DNA from: Scleromitrula shiraiana
Taxonomy: Eukaryota > Ascomycota > Leotiomycetes > Helotiales > Sclerotiniaceae
Assembly: GCA_028455995.1 (NCBI GenBank)
Contig: JABELC010000010.1
Span: 2,010,001 to 2,074,000, forward strand
Reading direction: 5' to 3'
Length of the DNA stretch: 64,000 nt
Shown here: positions 47,345 through 58,278 of the stretch, in pieces
Layout of the letters: every line of letters starts with the position of its first letter
Position numbering within the stretch: the first letter of the stretch is position 1
Notes under the pieces: generated by a model
Seen by the model: the letters and a program-made list of their open reading frames with translations, nothing else
The model's database searches: none
What the model was told of the DNA's origin: nothing
Translations under genes and position numbers: made by a program

Positions 47345-49238
47345 ATGACAACGCTCATTACATCCAGTTTTGGGCACGAGGAAATATCACCTCCATCTCA
47401 GAAGGCTCAGGAGGCCCAACCTCACCCTCTTTATACTGTGGATGATTTGATTCACTATAGGAGTCTGACGATTCCAAACACTCCACTGCTAGCATATCCA
47501 TCCAAGCACTCCCAAAGGAATGGCGGGCTATGTTCACTATACCGAAGGGATCTGGATCAAATTGCTGATCATGGAGAAAACAAATATAGATCGATTGGTC
47601 TTATCTCAACGGTAAATTTTGCACAAGCAAATGGAATGACTTGACTAATCATATTAGCAGGACAAGCCCAATTCGAATGCAGAAGTTATCGCTCTTTTGG
47701 CACCCTCGAATTTAGATTATATCACATGCGTATTTACTTTGTCAAGGCTTGGATTTGCGGTGTTGTTTCTATCAAATCGGTTGGCAACTAAAGCATATGT
47801 ATGTATCACTTCTAAAGGGAACCAATTGTTCTCGAATCATCAGTTCAGAAAATCATCTCCCGGCTATAGAATCAATCAAGAATGAAGTAGATCTCACTGT
47901 CTATCCTCTGATCAGAGTATCCGAATATGATATAAAATCTTCTTCTGCTCCTAGTTATTCTCGATCAAATGGACGGTCAAGTGATGGAAGTACATCGGTC
48001 GCTTGGATGACCGTATAACTCTCGTTAATGGAGAAAAGGTTCTTCCAATCTTTTATGAGCATCAGATAAGACAGCATCAACTTGTCAAGGAGGAATGTGT
48101 CTTTGGCGTTGGCCGAAGTTTCCCAGGATTGATTATTGTACCTAGCGGCAAAGCTACTGACTTCACCAAAGCACACTTACTCGAAGAGCTGTGGCCAGTC
48201 ATCGTATCAGCAAATTCAAGAGCCGAAGGATTCAGTCAGATTTCAAAGGAAATGGTTGGATTCTTGGATATGAATTCCGAATACCCTTCCACCGATAAGG
48301 GAACATTAATTCGACCTGCCTTCTACAAAAAGTTTAAAGATCTCATTGATACCATGTATCAAGAGTTTGATATCCCCATATCAAAGGGAAACGAAGCTGG
48401 TCTTAAATTGGATCTGGAACAATTAAAAGTGTTTTTCCTGTTTCTAATCTTCTCAATCTGTGTCTAAATGCAAAAACGTCCAATCCAGCAAATTTATTCT
48501 TCTATTCTTCCATTTCGGCTGCATCTGGAACACCATCACCTGCCACTATCTAAGCCTACATTCAAGATCTAACTCATGCTCAGAACATGGGATATGCGAG
48601 ATCTAAATTAGTTACAGAGAATATTATTGCGGCTGCTGTCAGCCAGACTGAAATGTTAGCCAAGGTTCTCAGAGTGGGTCAGATTATTGGTGATACGGTT
48701 TCGGGTATATGGAATAATAGTGAAGCGATTCCGTTGATGATTCGATGTGCTGTTACATTAGGTGCACTGCCAGCTTTGGAAGAGGTAGGGGTGACGACCT
48801 TCAATACTCATAGCAAACACCAACACAAATCAGACTCCTTCTTGGCTTCCAGTCGACATCGTAGCAAAAGCAGTTTTAGATCTATCCGGAATCAATGACT
48901 CTGTTTCCTCACACTCTCCAACAGAGGATGAGAAATTCGTAGTATATCATGTTCAAAATTCACATTCCTTCCACTGGACCAGCGATCCATTACCCGCACT
49001 TCAAAATGCTGGCTTGAATTTCAAGATTGTGTCACAAAGGGAGTGGGTAAATCTCTTCCGTGAAAGTGACAAGAACGCAGAATACAATCCAACCATAAAA
49101 CTACTCGATTTCTTTGCGGAGAAATATGATAACGACAAGCCCGGTTGGGAAGGACTTATATTTTTGACGGAGAAGACGGAAGAGAAATCCGAAGCTATAC
49201 ATGATGGATATGATGTTATTGGGAGTGGATTGATTTAG
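47345..49238 (+). pseudogene. Degenerate NRPS-like reductase (adenylation-thiolation-reductase) gene
   Basis: Pieces of one large enzyme appear in order but in changing frames. They are an adenylation N-terminus (YTVDDLIHYRSLTIPNTPLL, about 47430; FTLSRLGFAVLFLSNRLATK, about 47720); the late adenylation region (LDDRITLVNGEKVLPIFYEH, about 48003, through ISKEMVGFLD to about 48460); and, with no carrier domain between, a reductase part (LFFYSSISAASGTPSP, about 48500; MGYARSKLVTENIIAAAVSQ, 48587; an SDKNAEYNPTIKLLDFFAEK tail to 49238). The adenylation core, the thiolation Ser motif and the reductase NAD-binding start are missing, and stops interrupt the rest. A complete enzyme would activate a carboxylic acid and reduce it to an aldehyde. 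This copy is a deletion-ridden pseudogene. Confidence 0.8.
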
Positions 49239-49594
49239 AAGATTGTTGGGAGGTGGAAGCAGGACTGGTGATCATTTGAATGTAAAATAACTCTCTTTTA
49301 TCACGGCACGGCATTTGCACATGTATACAGACCATACAATCAATCAAAGTGAACTACTTAGTTGACATTAATCGTTAAATAAATCTTTTCCAACGTAGTA
49401 TCTCACCATCATAAACCCAAACTCCAGTCAATATAAAAATCAACCGTTCCTTCCTCCACAAAAGCTTCACCACATAACCCACCTGCCTCGCACAATTCCG
49501 CCCCCTCAAATTCACTACTTCCTCACCTTCCCACCTTCAGTAAACAATCAAATAACCAAATAATCCCCAATCGTCCATCAAACAAGACAAACAC
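49239..49594. promoter_or_regulatory. Pyrimidine-rich leader upstream of the tRNA gene
   Basis: The 49420-49590 part is strongly C/T/A-biased with few G on the plus strand, like the promoter and 5' UTR of well-expressed fungal Pol II genes. No other gene is seen. A regulatory role is inference. Confidence 0.3.
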
Positions 49595-49753
49595 ACTCTG
49601 GTGACGCGTAAGTAGTTCCTACTCTTCGATTTCTACATCAGCCCACTAACATCAGTTATAGAATGGTCTAGCGTGTCGCTCTTATATTCTTCCTGTAATG
49701 GGATTTATATGGCTTAACGGCGAAAGTTGTGGGTTCGAGTCCCACCCGGAGTA
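49595..49753 (+). tRNA. tRNA with UAU anticodon, carrying an anticodon intron and a GT-AG insertion in the D-loop
   Basis: Removing 49608-49661 (54 nt) and 49687-49717 (31 nt) leaves a 74-nt cloverleaf. The acceptor stem is ACTCTGG/CCGGAGT with one G-T pair, and A is the discriminator. T8 and G9 follow. The D stem is ACGC/GCGT with loop AATGGTCTA (A14, R15, GG, A21). The anticodon stem is TCGCT/GGCGA around CTTATA plus C. The variable loop is AAGTT. The T arm is GTGGG-TTCGAGT-CCCAC, a perfect B box. The anticodon reads UAU (Ile, AUA codons); isotype is taken from the anticodon only. The 31-nt segment sits at 37/38, the standard tRNA intron site. The 54-nt segment splits the A box and has spliceosomal splice signals. 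The acceptor stem resembles some Arg-UCU tRNAs, so identity deserves care. Confidence 0.8.
49608..49661 (+). other. Spliceosomal-type intron inside the tRNA D-loop
   Basis: Starts GTAAGT, has CACTAAC with the branch A about 12 nt before the end, and ends TATAG. Length 54 nt matches the protein-gene introns of this window (44-100 nt). It lies exactly between D-stem position 13 (end of ACGC) and A14. Canonical tRNA introns do not lie here and are cut by the tRNA endonuclease, not by GT-AG splicing. Confidence 0.75.
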
Positions 49754-49763
49754 TATCTTCATA

Positions 49764-49771
49764 TTTTTTTT
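49764..49771 (+). terminator. T8 run, likely RNA polymerase III terminator
   Basis: Eight T residues begin 11 nt after the tRNA 3' end, the usual place and form of a Pol III terminator. A second T-rich run follows. Confidence 0.7.
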
Positions 49772-49801
49772 GGAATTTTTTGGGGTTTAGTTTTATTTTT
49801 T

Positions 49802-49819
49802 GGGGGGGGGGGGGGGGGG
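49802..49819 (+). repeat. Homopolymer of 18 G
   Basis: Eighteen G in a row, just after the tRNA terminator. Length may be uncertain because such runs are prone to sequencing and assembly error. 49820-50319 holds no gene. Confidence 0.85.
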
Positions 49820-50319
49820 AGAAGGTGGAGGCGGTAGTGAATTGAGGTCAACGCCGGTGTGAGAGTTTTGGAGTCATCTCCCTCAATAGATAGATATTCC
49901 TTGGTGCACATGACTTTTGGAAAGGGTGGTACCGATTTAATGATTACATAGGCGATGGGTGTATCTCATGGCGAAGAACGCTTTCTCTCATACTTAAAGT
50001 CATATCACATATAGGATGAATTGTGTGAGATGCTATCACTATACGTGGGAATCGCTACTTCTTATACGAGACGGATAATGAGTCTGGATGTTCTATGTAT
50101 TCATAAGCATAAGGAAGTAAGAATCAAATCAAATCATTGAGTGAATTGTCAAAAGTCAATGAGGAAGCTGGATCCAGTTGATAGGTTAATATATTGTAAC
50201 AATGAAGGCCGTGAAATCTCATTTCACCTCAATTGTGTCAGATATATCATCAAAATTCCTCCCAGGGTATATTTCGACGCCATAAACTCCCATTACAGCC
50301 AAATCAAAACATAAGCCAA

Positions 50320-51495
50320 TCAACGAAGAACTGGTTCTCCCATCCAGTCAGGCTCAACAAGGCCACCCGACGCTGATTTGTATATCCCTCTAAACGAAAG
50401 CTTTGAGCTTGTAACACTCTCCGTATCCTCATCCCCCTCGTCATTATGTCTAGCCAAAATAGCGTCTCGCCTGGCCAATTCTACTCGTTCTGCCCGCTCG
50501 TCCATCGCGTAAATTTTGAGTCCGCGAATATGTGTATCTTTCCCATTTTGGTGATTTTCCACGACCTTGATTTGTACCAAGAATGCTCGTAGTGACTTTC
50601 CATCTACTCCTCCACCAACATGATCGAGTGGAACGTCAATCCAGCCTTTTGGTTGGGTAAACGCGAGGTCGGAGAAAGGAATTAAATCATGGTGACCTGT
50701 ACCGCCGAGGAGAGTAATTCGGGTGGGGGTATAGGATTCATCGGCTTTGAAGTCAAGGAATATTCGGATAGCTCGGATTTTCACAAACTTTGCCCAATGG
50801 ATGTTGAGGTAATGTGGTTGTGGTCCGTCGGATCTACAGATACAATGAATCAATAATTGTCCTATCAGTTAACTGGAATCATTGGGGCAGATGCTTACTG
50901 CCAAAAAAAACTGGTATCGTCATCTCTGAGCGCATCGACACCGCAACCAGGTTTACTACTTGAAACAGTCCAGCTTGCCAAATTTCCAATATCCTTTAAT
51001 CCAAGTGCAGTTGCATCGAAAGGAATTTCGGTATCCATTGGAACTAGACGAATGAAGAATTAGAACGAACGTAGCTGTGAATGAAGTATATAGATTGATG
51101 AACCAGTAGAAAGCAGAAGAAGGTAAGTTTTGAGGAGGAGAGTACTGGAATTAACAGGTAGTTTTCTTTGGGGATTGAAGGAGCGCCGGCGGTTTAGTGG
51201 AAAGAAACTAACCTTCAGTTGCACCTCCCTCAAGACCAGCACCGTCACTTTGAATTCCGATATCCTCAACTTCTTCTTCTTCTTCTGCTTCTTCTTCCTC
51301 CTCATCTGAACTTCCTTCATTGATTTCTTCAACATCATCAATCAAATCATCGTTGTCTTGTACTCTTCCACCATCATTTGTTAATAAGGTCGGAGGGGTT
51401 ATATCTTGTGAATTGGTATTCCCTCTACGTCGTGAACTTCCATCAATTTGAAAATGCTCTTGATAATTGACTGTAGGTCTTGATGAAGAAGGCAT
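50320..51495 (-). CDS. DOC1: Anaphase-promoting complex subunit 10 (APC10/Doc1)
   Basis: Three exons, 51213-51495, 50899-51043 and 50320-50833, with introns of 169 and 65 nt. The product is 313 residues. I start at the ATG at 51495, as the frame extends upstream only to a TTG. The first 90 residues are acidic (EEEEEAEEEEEVED). The DOC domain follows: DIGNLASWTVSSSKPGCGVD, LRDDDTSFFWQSDGPQPHYL, RAIRIFLDFKADESYTPTRI, and VVENHQNGKDTHIRGLKIY. These are the conserved blocks of APC10, which helps the APC/C ubiquitin ligase bind D-box substrates in mitosis. The tail after residue 250 is longer than in yeast, Glu/Asp-rich and basic by turns. Confidence 0.95.
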
Positions 51496-52656
51496 AGCTA
51501 GTACGACATAAATATACAAAGTGATGAACGAAGTTCTGCTATTATATTGAAGTTATCTTGTCTAATATTGAAGATATATTTGAAGATATATTTGAAGCTA
51601 TCCCATGTGTGTTGCTAACAGTTTTAAGATATTATGCCGCTTTTATTGATACACCGCCTTTCAGAATCTACGACTTTCTCACCGCCCCGACTACTTACTC
51701 AAACTCGGTGTGAAAAGATCTACCCAGTATCTGCATCTTCTGGGATAAGGGCTCAGGGGTCAAGTTTCATGACGTTGAAATCACAAATCTACGATGTTTG
51801 AGTTCTCAAGTATCAACTCTTAGCACAACGGTCGGATTTCTACTTCAATAATGATACACGCATTACAGATAGAAGGGTTACTTAGATACATATGTATTTT
51901 GATATTTGATAGACTTCAGTCAAATCAACCCATACCTACCCAAACATCACTCAATCACCTATAAGTATATATATAGGTATACCTCAAATTGACATATGAA
52001 GACATTTCTTCAAAATTGTCATGACCAGGTTTTAAACCTAATCAATTTATCCGGATTTTGAGCCTCAAGCTCCAAGTTATTTTATTAAAAACTATCTACT
52101 CCATACGGAGAACTACCGGAATCCGTTTCAACCGGGCGATCTACATTCTTTTTGATACATACTATATCCATTTACAGTAAAGATATCATGGTTTAATCGA
52201 ATCTTGACAACACAGAAACCTTAAATGGGTGAACACTGCCTCTCAATTTGAGCAACAAACTCCTATTTCCGGATATTTTTCATTCTTTTAAGAGATGATT
52301 GGATGATGATTCTCAATCAAGTCCCGAATCTCTCCAATTTTATCTGCCGGGTACTAAGATTTAATGAAATCAACTCAAGTGACGTTGATAATACGAGTGT
52401 ATGAGTAATCCAATAATCAATAATAGATGTATATATACATGAAGGAGATTCTTTCACTCGAGGGAAATCATTATATCATATACCCTCAATATAGGTTCAA
52501 GTTGTTTATTAGCCATATTGTCCAATTCGATATCATTCTTTCTTTGCCATACCATATGACTCAGTTTTGAACAATCATTAATTAATCAGCATCAGCACGA
52601 ATAAATATACAATATTGAGCGTCTTGTCACATCTACATCAAATACCATCAAGCATC
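51496..52656. other. Intergenic, no gene seen
   Basis: About 1.2 kb of promoter-like sequence between divergent genes. No coding signal. Confidence 0.6.
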
Positions 52657-52979
52657 ATGATATTCAGCAAGTGAGCCATTAACCTCTCATCCCTTCCAAC
52701 TAAAATATACCATCCCATTCCATTCCATCCCAATCAAAACCTAACCCCCATCTCCTCATTAGACTCAAGTCCCGACGCAACGCATCCAAAGATCTCAGAA
52801 ATCGAGAAGCAGAATTAAGAGAGGTGTATGAGAATATGAGAGCAATCGAGCGACAAAACCATCTACCAACCTACGAATCATTAAGACATGTAAACCAAGA
52901 AAGCTTGAAAGGAGGAGCATCGAATTATCGCCCTTCAACACCGAGGACAACGGAATTTACGCCATCGAACAGATCATGA
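52657..52979 (+). CDS. Small spliced protein, hypothetical (76 residues)
   Basis: Exon 1 is only 14 nt (52657-52670, MIFS plus two bases). A 92-nt intron (GTGAGC...CTAAC...TAG) follows. Exon 2 (52763-52979) reads KLKSRRNASKDLRNREAELR, then EVYENMRAIERQNHLPTYES, then a Ser/Thr/Pro tail. It is basic and helical at first, then disordered. I recognise no family. The exact frame match, strong branch site and coding-like composition support it; the whole gene is too short for ordinary ORF calling. Confidence 0.55.
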
Positions 52980-54059
52980 GAATCCGGTTGGAGTGTATTT
53001 AAGCTGGAAGGCATAGAATGAGAAGTTTGAAGGGGGGAGGAATCCGGATCATGAACCGGTATCGTGTGGATCGGTGCTGGAACCAAGAATCAAGTCGAGC
53101 GGATCAATCAAGAGGACGCCGAATGAGATTTTTGCTCACCAGCCCGGATGGAATCAAATATAATAGCTGGTCGTACATGCACGGTGATACCGAGCCGGTT
53201 AAGGGAGGTGTCTATTAGGAGAAGGAGAAGCTGTTTATCTCTGGGATTTAAGGCGCAAGATTTTGGGGGAATAACGAGGGTTGAGATATTGGATCGTTAC
53301 ATACCGGGTGTCATTCCTGTATCACATATGCATACAACGTTGGAGTTTTAGCGATGGGTTTGGTTTTAGCGATGGGTTTGGTTTTAGCGATGGGTTTGAT
53401 ATTGGTTGTTCGATTGGTCAATTAGGTTTGTTAAGGTTGTGAAGATATGAAGATGTGAAGATATGAAGATTATGATGGTACCATCTAGCATAGCACCAGG
53501 GAATGTATTTATAATTTCTAATTCATGTGGTTTAATTGCCCCATTCCGCATATCCGATGGAATCCTCTGCTTCCACCAGAATGATATTGTTTATATAAAT
53601 TGTAAACATTTAATAAGCTTGTTTGAAATTCAATATCATGCACAAGCAACCAATAAATCATTCATCCAATTTGAATCAATGAATGAAATTGGTATTTATT
53701 TCAATTGATATCTAGCTGCCTGCAGCTCTACCACGCTCTATGTTCTCCTATGACATACAAAAAGACCGCTAATCCTTTTATCGAATTATTTACATTTGTC
53801 TATTCCATCCTATCCCTTTTCTATTCGCTTGTGTGGTATATCCTATCCAATCCAATCCAAATCCTATTCTATCCAAGCCTAGCCTGGCCCATCCCAATAA
53901 TATTTTATATTGTATCGTATCGTACCCATTGTTATAACTCCAATTCAGTGCAATTATAATCGAATTTGTTCATATTCCTCGTAGCACACGCGTCGCAGAG
54001 TAATATCTCACGACCTCTACTCCCCTGCGCATATCCAACCTCATCCAAACAACACCCAA
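52980..54059. other. Intergenic, no supported gene
   Basis: Short frames at 53018-53351 and 53463-53959 lack domains and coherent splicing. 53790-53930 has TATCC/TATTC-type low complexity. The only structured feature is the 18-bp repeat at 53345-53398. Confidence 0.5.
53345..53398. repeat. Three tandem copies of an 18-bp unit
   Basis: Three perfect copies of GTTTTAGCGATGGGTTTG. No gene assigned around it. Confidence 0.9.
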
Positions 54060-54531
54060 TCAAACAACACCCAACCAAACCGAATCCAAACTCCTCCTCA
54101 ATAAACCACGAGCTGCCATAACTGCCGCAGTCTTAGAACTCCCATCCCCAGATCCATCCTTATCCGTATCCAGTTTCTCATGCCGCCTTTGTGATTGATG
54201 ACGATGATGTTGAGTTTTCCTTTCTAATTCTCTTCCCTTCATTTCTTTGAGTAGTTCGCTTTCGAATTGCCAGCGCAGGACGTTCCATTGGGAGGGGATA
54301 TCTTTGGGAAATTTGTTTTCTTTAAGGAGTTTTGGTTTGCTGGGGTTATGTTAGTGTTTTGGTTGGGGGACATTGAGGACAGGCGAGAAAGATGGGGGGG
54401 AGGGGAATGGCGCAAGGGCAAGGGGAATGAAATACATACTTTAATTCCTCCTCGGATGCCCACTTATTGGTGAATCTCCCAAGGGAAAAGCGTAGGCATT
54501 TTGCCAAATGGATACTAACGAAGCCAGTCAT
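54060..54531 (-). CDS. Small spliced protein, hypothetical (123 residues)
   Basis: Two exons, 54440-54531 and 54060-54339, with a 100-nt intron (GTATGT...CACTAAC...CCAG). The join gives ASEEEL-NKPKLLKENKFPKD. The first 30 residues (MTGFVSIHLAKCLRFSLGRF) are hydrophobic and basic, compatible with a mitochondrial presequence. The middle (DIPSQWNVLRWQFESELLKE) is a plausible amphipathic helix. The tail is His/Arg/Lys- and Asp-rich. I do not recognise the family. A mitochondrial location is a guess from the N-terminus. Confidence 0.55.
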
Positions 54532-56293
54532 CGTTTTTTTATTTCGATTCGGTGGTTGATTTAAGTGTGTGAATTGATATATCGTTATGCAATTATAATC
54601 CAAAACGATTTAAAGGGATCGGATCGAATAGAATCAAAAGGTATAAGAGAGTTTATAGAGACAGATATTATTCGAATAATGGGATGAACAACAAAGAAGA
54701 GCAATCAAACAGCAAGCGCACACAGGCGCAAGATAAATGGGTGAGCTCACCAACGATGAGAGTATATCAGGTTTTGATATCAAAGTAAAGAATGTTGTAT
54801 GATACAAGAGAAAGTAGAAGAAGAGGAATAAATAAGAGATAGTGAGTCATTCATAAGTAGATAGATAGATGAAATGAATGTGAATATGAATTTGAATATG
54901 AATAAAAATAAAAATAGGAATAGGCTTTCATACCAACAACCCCATAGTTCTATCTAGTACATAAAACTGGCCGGTCCTTTAGTTCTATCCTACTAATAAT
55001 AATAATAATAATAATAACCCACATAAGAACAACAAGGCAAAATTAATAAGGAAAGAATAAAGAAAGAACAAGGAAATAAGAACAAAGAATACTATTTATT
55101 TAATTAATTAATTAATTAATTAATTATTTATTCATTCATTCATCTTTCCTTTTTCACCATAGAAGTTTCCAATTCTTTCTTAATAAAGCTTTCTTCTTAA
55201 TAATGCTTCCTTCTTAATAATACTATAATCTTTTCATAGTAGATCGATCACTAAATAAATCCATATACACGAAAAGACAACCCAAAAATTCAAAACAAAA
55301 TAGTAACTAATCATAATAACTTATAAATGTTTCAACTCCAGTAAAGCGGGAAAAATTAAAAAATTCTAGAATAATCCCTATGTGTCACTTATTAGTTATT
55401 ATTATTATTATGATATGATTATTATCCTCATTCTCCACTCCAAATTTCACCATCTGGATTATTAGCAACAAGAATGATGAATTCCTCAAATCGTATCCCT
55501 CAAAATAGGATCCACAGTATGACCGAAACAGGGTCACGGCCCTCTCTACTCGTAAATCTAATCTGTCTTTCTTGCAGCTTTCCAGATCTCCGCCACCATT
55601 ATTTCGGCATAAATGGACAAGTACCGTATGTCCTATGGAGCGGTGGGACCTATTTTGAAAGGGAGAATGCGGAGGGCGAGAGAGAGGAGTAACAGAGTAA
55701 AAGTCCGTTTAAGATCGGCTTTTTCCCGTTCAATTGTGCGATAAATGATAAGAAAAATAATTGACTTGACTTACTAAATTAAATATATCAACTAAGTAAG
55801 TGATCGAGTTGGAGTCAATACGACATTTCTTGCGTACATTAATTGCTGTCTTTATCGGGTCCATATGTTGAGCTGGCGCTTCGATACTTGTAATCCGTTC
55901 TATGGCTGACCATAACATATAAGTCTGTGATTCGTGTGTAATGGCAATGCAGCAATAAATGGGAATCTGCAGGCCTTGTCCGTGTGGCTGAGCAGTAACG
56001 GTAGCTGATATAATCGCGAATCCAACTTCGTGTCCTACTCAACACCAACAACCAAAGGAAACGAGGTATGGGACTGGAACTTCAGAAGAATAAAGTTGTA
56101 CAATTGGAAGGGAAAAGAATAGAATGAAGAATCACTATACAAAAGGATGCCTCCATCTTTAAATGCCCGAGAAACAAACTCCCTGAAAAGTCCTAAATTG
56201 TAATATCATACCATTCAAAAATTTCATCTTGATTACGCCCTACCATTTCCTAATACATTCTCCCCCTTGATACCCGTTATTTCATTCACTCTC
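54532..56293. other. Intergenic with microsatellites, no gene seen
   Basis: Contains a TAA/AAT microsatellite at about 54994-55018 and an ATTA/TTAA repeat at about 55101-55128. Several short frames (for example 55474-55692) lack any domain. I see no supported gene in this 1.8 kb. Confidence 0.55.
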
Positions 56294-57431
56294 TTATACC
56301 GCTGCATATCCTCCTCTGCTACCACCTCCTTGTACAGTATTGAGCACTCGTCTCGACCAATCTTTGAGTAGGTAAGGAACATCTCGAATAGTATCCCCGT
56401 GAGGTAAAAGATCCCAGCCACGGGCGCCGTATCGATTGTAATTAAGCCATGAACCAAAAATGAGGTATGCTGCTGTCGAGAGGAAAGCACTATAGATATG
56501 GTCAGTATTTCAATCACAAGAATGGAACATTTTGGATACTTACACAATAATGAACCATGTAAAGAAACCCCAATGAGAGCTCTTTTCGCCATGACCATTA
56601 TCACCATCATCCTTTGGTCCATCCTCGCAGGCGTATTTGGTAAGCCAAGTCAAGCGTAAAACATCTGCATCACCAGTACCTTTGTCCAGACCAAAGAATT
56701 GAAGACTTGAATCATTGGAAGGCGCTCCAATTGGTTCATCCCTCTCCTCAAGTTTCTCTTTTTGCTTTGGCTCTGGTGGAACCCATAGATTCTCCAATCC
56801 TGTTCGATTTTGATCGCAGATGAATTCGACAATAGCCTTTTGTGGTCTTCTATTCTTCCCTTTCCCAACGAAACCACCATTCAATTCCACGCGTAATCCT
56901 TCCTTCTCAACATCCGAATGTGATTTTGAATTGCGTAAACGTTCCCATTTGGCATCAAGAGATCCACCACCGACGTTTTCTAAACTTCCAGCAAAAGGAA
57001 CGATTTGTTGTGTCGCATCCGATCCCTCCGCTTCATTAATTACATGCGTAATTCCGCAGACTATTAAAAAAGTAAACAATGATTAGCTCAGACGTTCAAA
57101 GTAACACGCCAACTCATAGTAATTCTCAAACATAGAATACAAGGAAGGACATACCTCTAGTACCACCCGGACACTCCTGAAAACCCTTCTTAGGTATTGG
57201 TTTGCAAATATCTATCGTATAAGTCGTATTTGTCCAACCTCTTCCCTCCTCACCAACATAATCTTCGACACTTTGTAATACTGAACGCGGTCCATCCAAT
57301 GTACCTAAATTGAACGGCTTCTTATCTATTACAATCTGAGTGCAGTCGAAGCTTCCAGAAGCAGATGTAAGTATTGGAAATAATATCGTCGATAGGATCG
57401 CCGCTTCGGCTGGCAGGTAAGGTAAACGCAT
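56294..57431 (-). CDS. ATG27: Autophagy-related protein Atg27
   Basis: Three exons, 57155-57431, 56544-57060 and 56294-56489, with introns of 94 and 54 nt. The product is 329 residues. It begins with a signal peptide (MRLPYLPAEAAILSTILFPI), then a lumenal mannose-6-phosphate-receptor-like domain with DCTQIVIDKKPFNLGTLDGP, CPGGTRVCG and VEFICDQNRTGLENLW. A transmembrane helix (HWGFFTWFIIVAFLSTAAYL) follows, and a short cytosolic tail ends in GGYAAV, which fits the tyrosine-type sorting tail of Atg27. Atg27 works in Atg9 vesicle traffic for autophagy. I take the ATG at 57431 as the start because the signal peptide begins there. Confidence 0.93.
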
Positions 57432-58278
57432 GATTGTAATATTCGAAATCCCAAACTCCAAGCAAATGGATGAAACTGTACTCAACAACCCAGCCTTAAT
57501 AGAAGGTGTGAGGTTTACAGTATCACTTTGCTGGTAGCTATATCGTACTGTAGTAATCGCAGCGGGAGTAAATGGTTATGAAACTTCGAGAATTATAGTG
57601 AATTCGTTTTGGGTTCTTGATTGAATTTTGGATGTTGTTGCGGGTAGCTGGAGATGCAGCTTTCCCGAACTGCCTCATCCATGAAGATGACGATGATGAC
57701 ATAATCGAGATATTATCTCATGTGAATCACGTGATACTTAAAATTTACTTTTGAAAACGGTTTAGAAACGATTGTTTTCAGTGCTATCGTATTGTCTGTC
57801 TATTTGAACACAATATCTCTACCGTCATAGATTGTATGAATTTAACAGTAGTTTTGTTCTTCTAGTGATGATACAAACTCTCACGGACTTAATTGATTAT
57901 CAATGTTGTTTGCAAAACCACTTCATATTATCGACTGCGCATACATAACGGTAATGCAAATCATTTATATTGAACCCATCCACCTTCAAAATCGGGTTAT
58001 AAACCGGGATATATACTTTTCACTGTCGACAGCCTATTCCTCGTTCATGCGTTTGACTCAATAATTTACTTCGAACTGCAATTCGGAAAAGTAATCATGA
58101 AGTCATGAACTCGTTTCATTCCCCAAATTCATCTCAATACTTTGGAAATTGAGTCCTGCAATCTCATATATACATTAAACCCGAATTAAAAACATATCAT
58201 ATCTTACACAAAACGCCGAGTATGGTCTGATTCCTTAAATTTTCCATCATCTCACCATCCAAACGCCATTGATAGGTA

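Noticed and set aside
49595..49753. Reading the tRNA as Lys-CUU or as Arg-UCU
   Set aside because: CUU needs a 6-nt variable loop and two wobble pairs in the anticodon stem; UCU does not appear at positions 34-36. UAU gives the best stem and a 5-nt variable loop.
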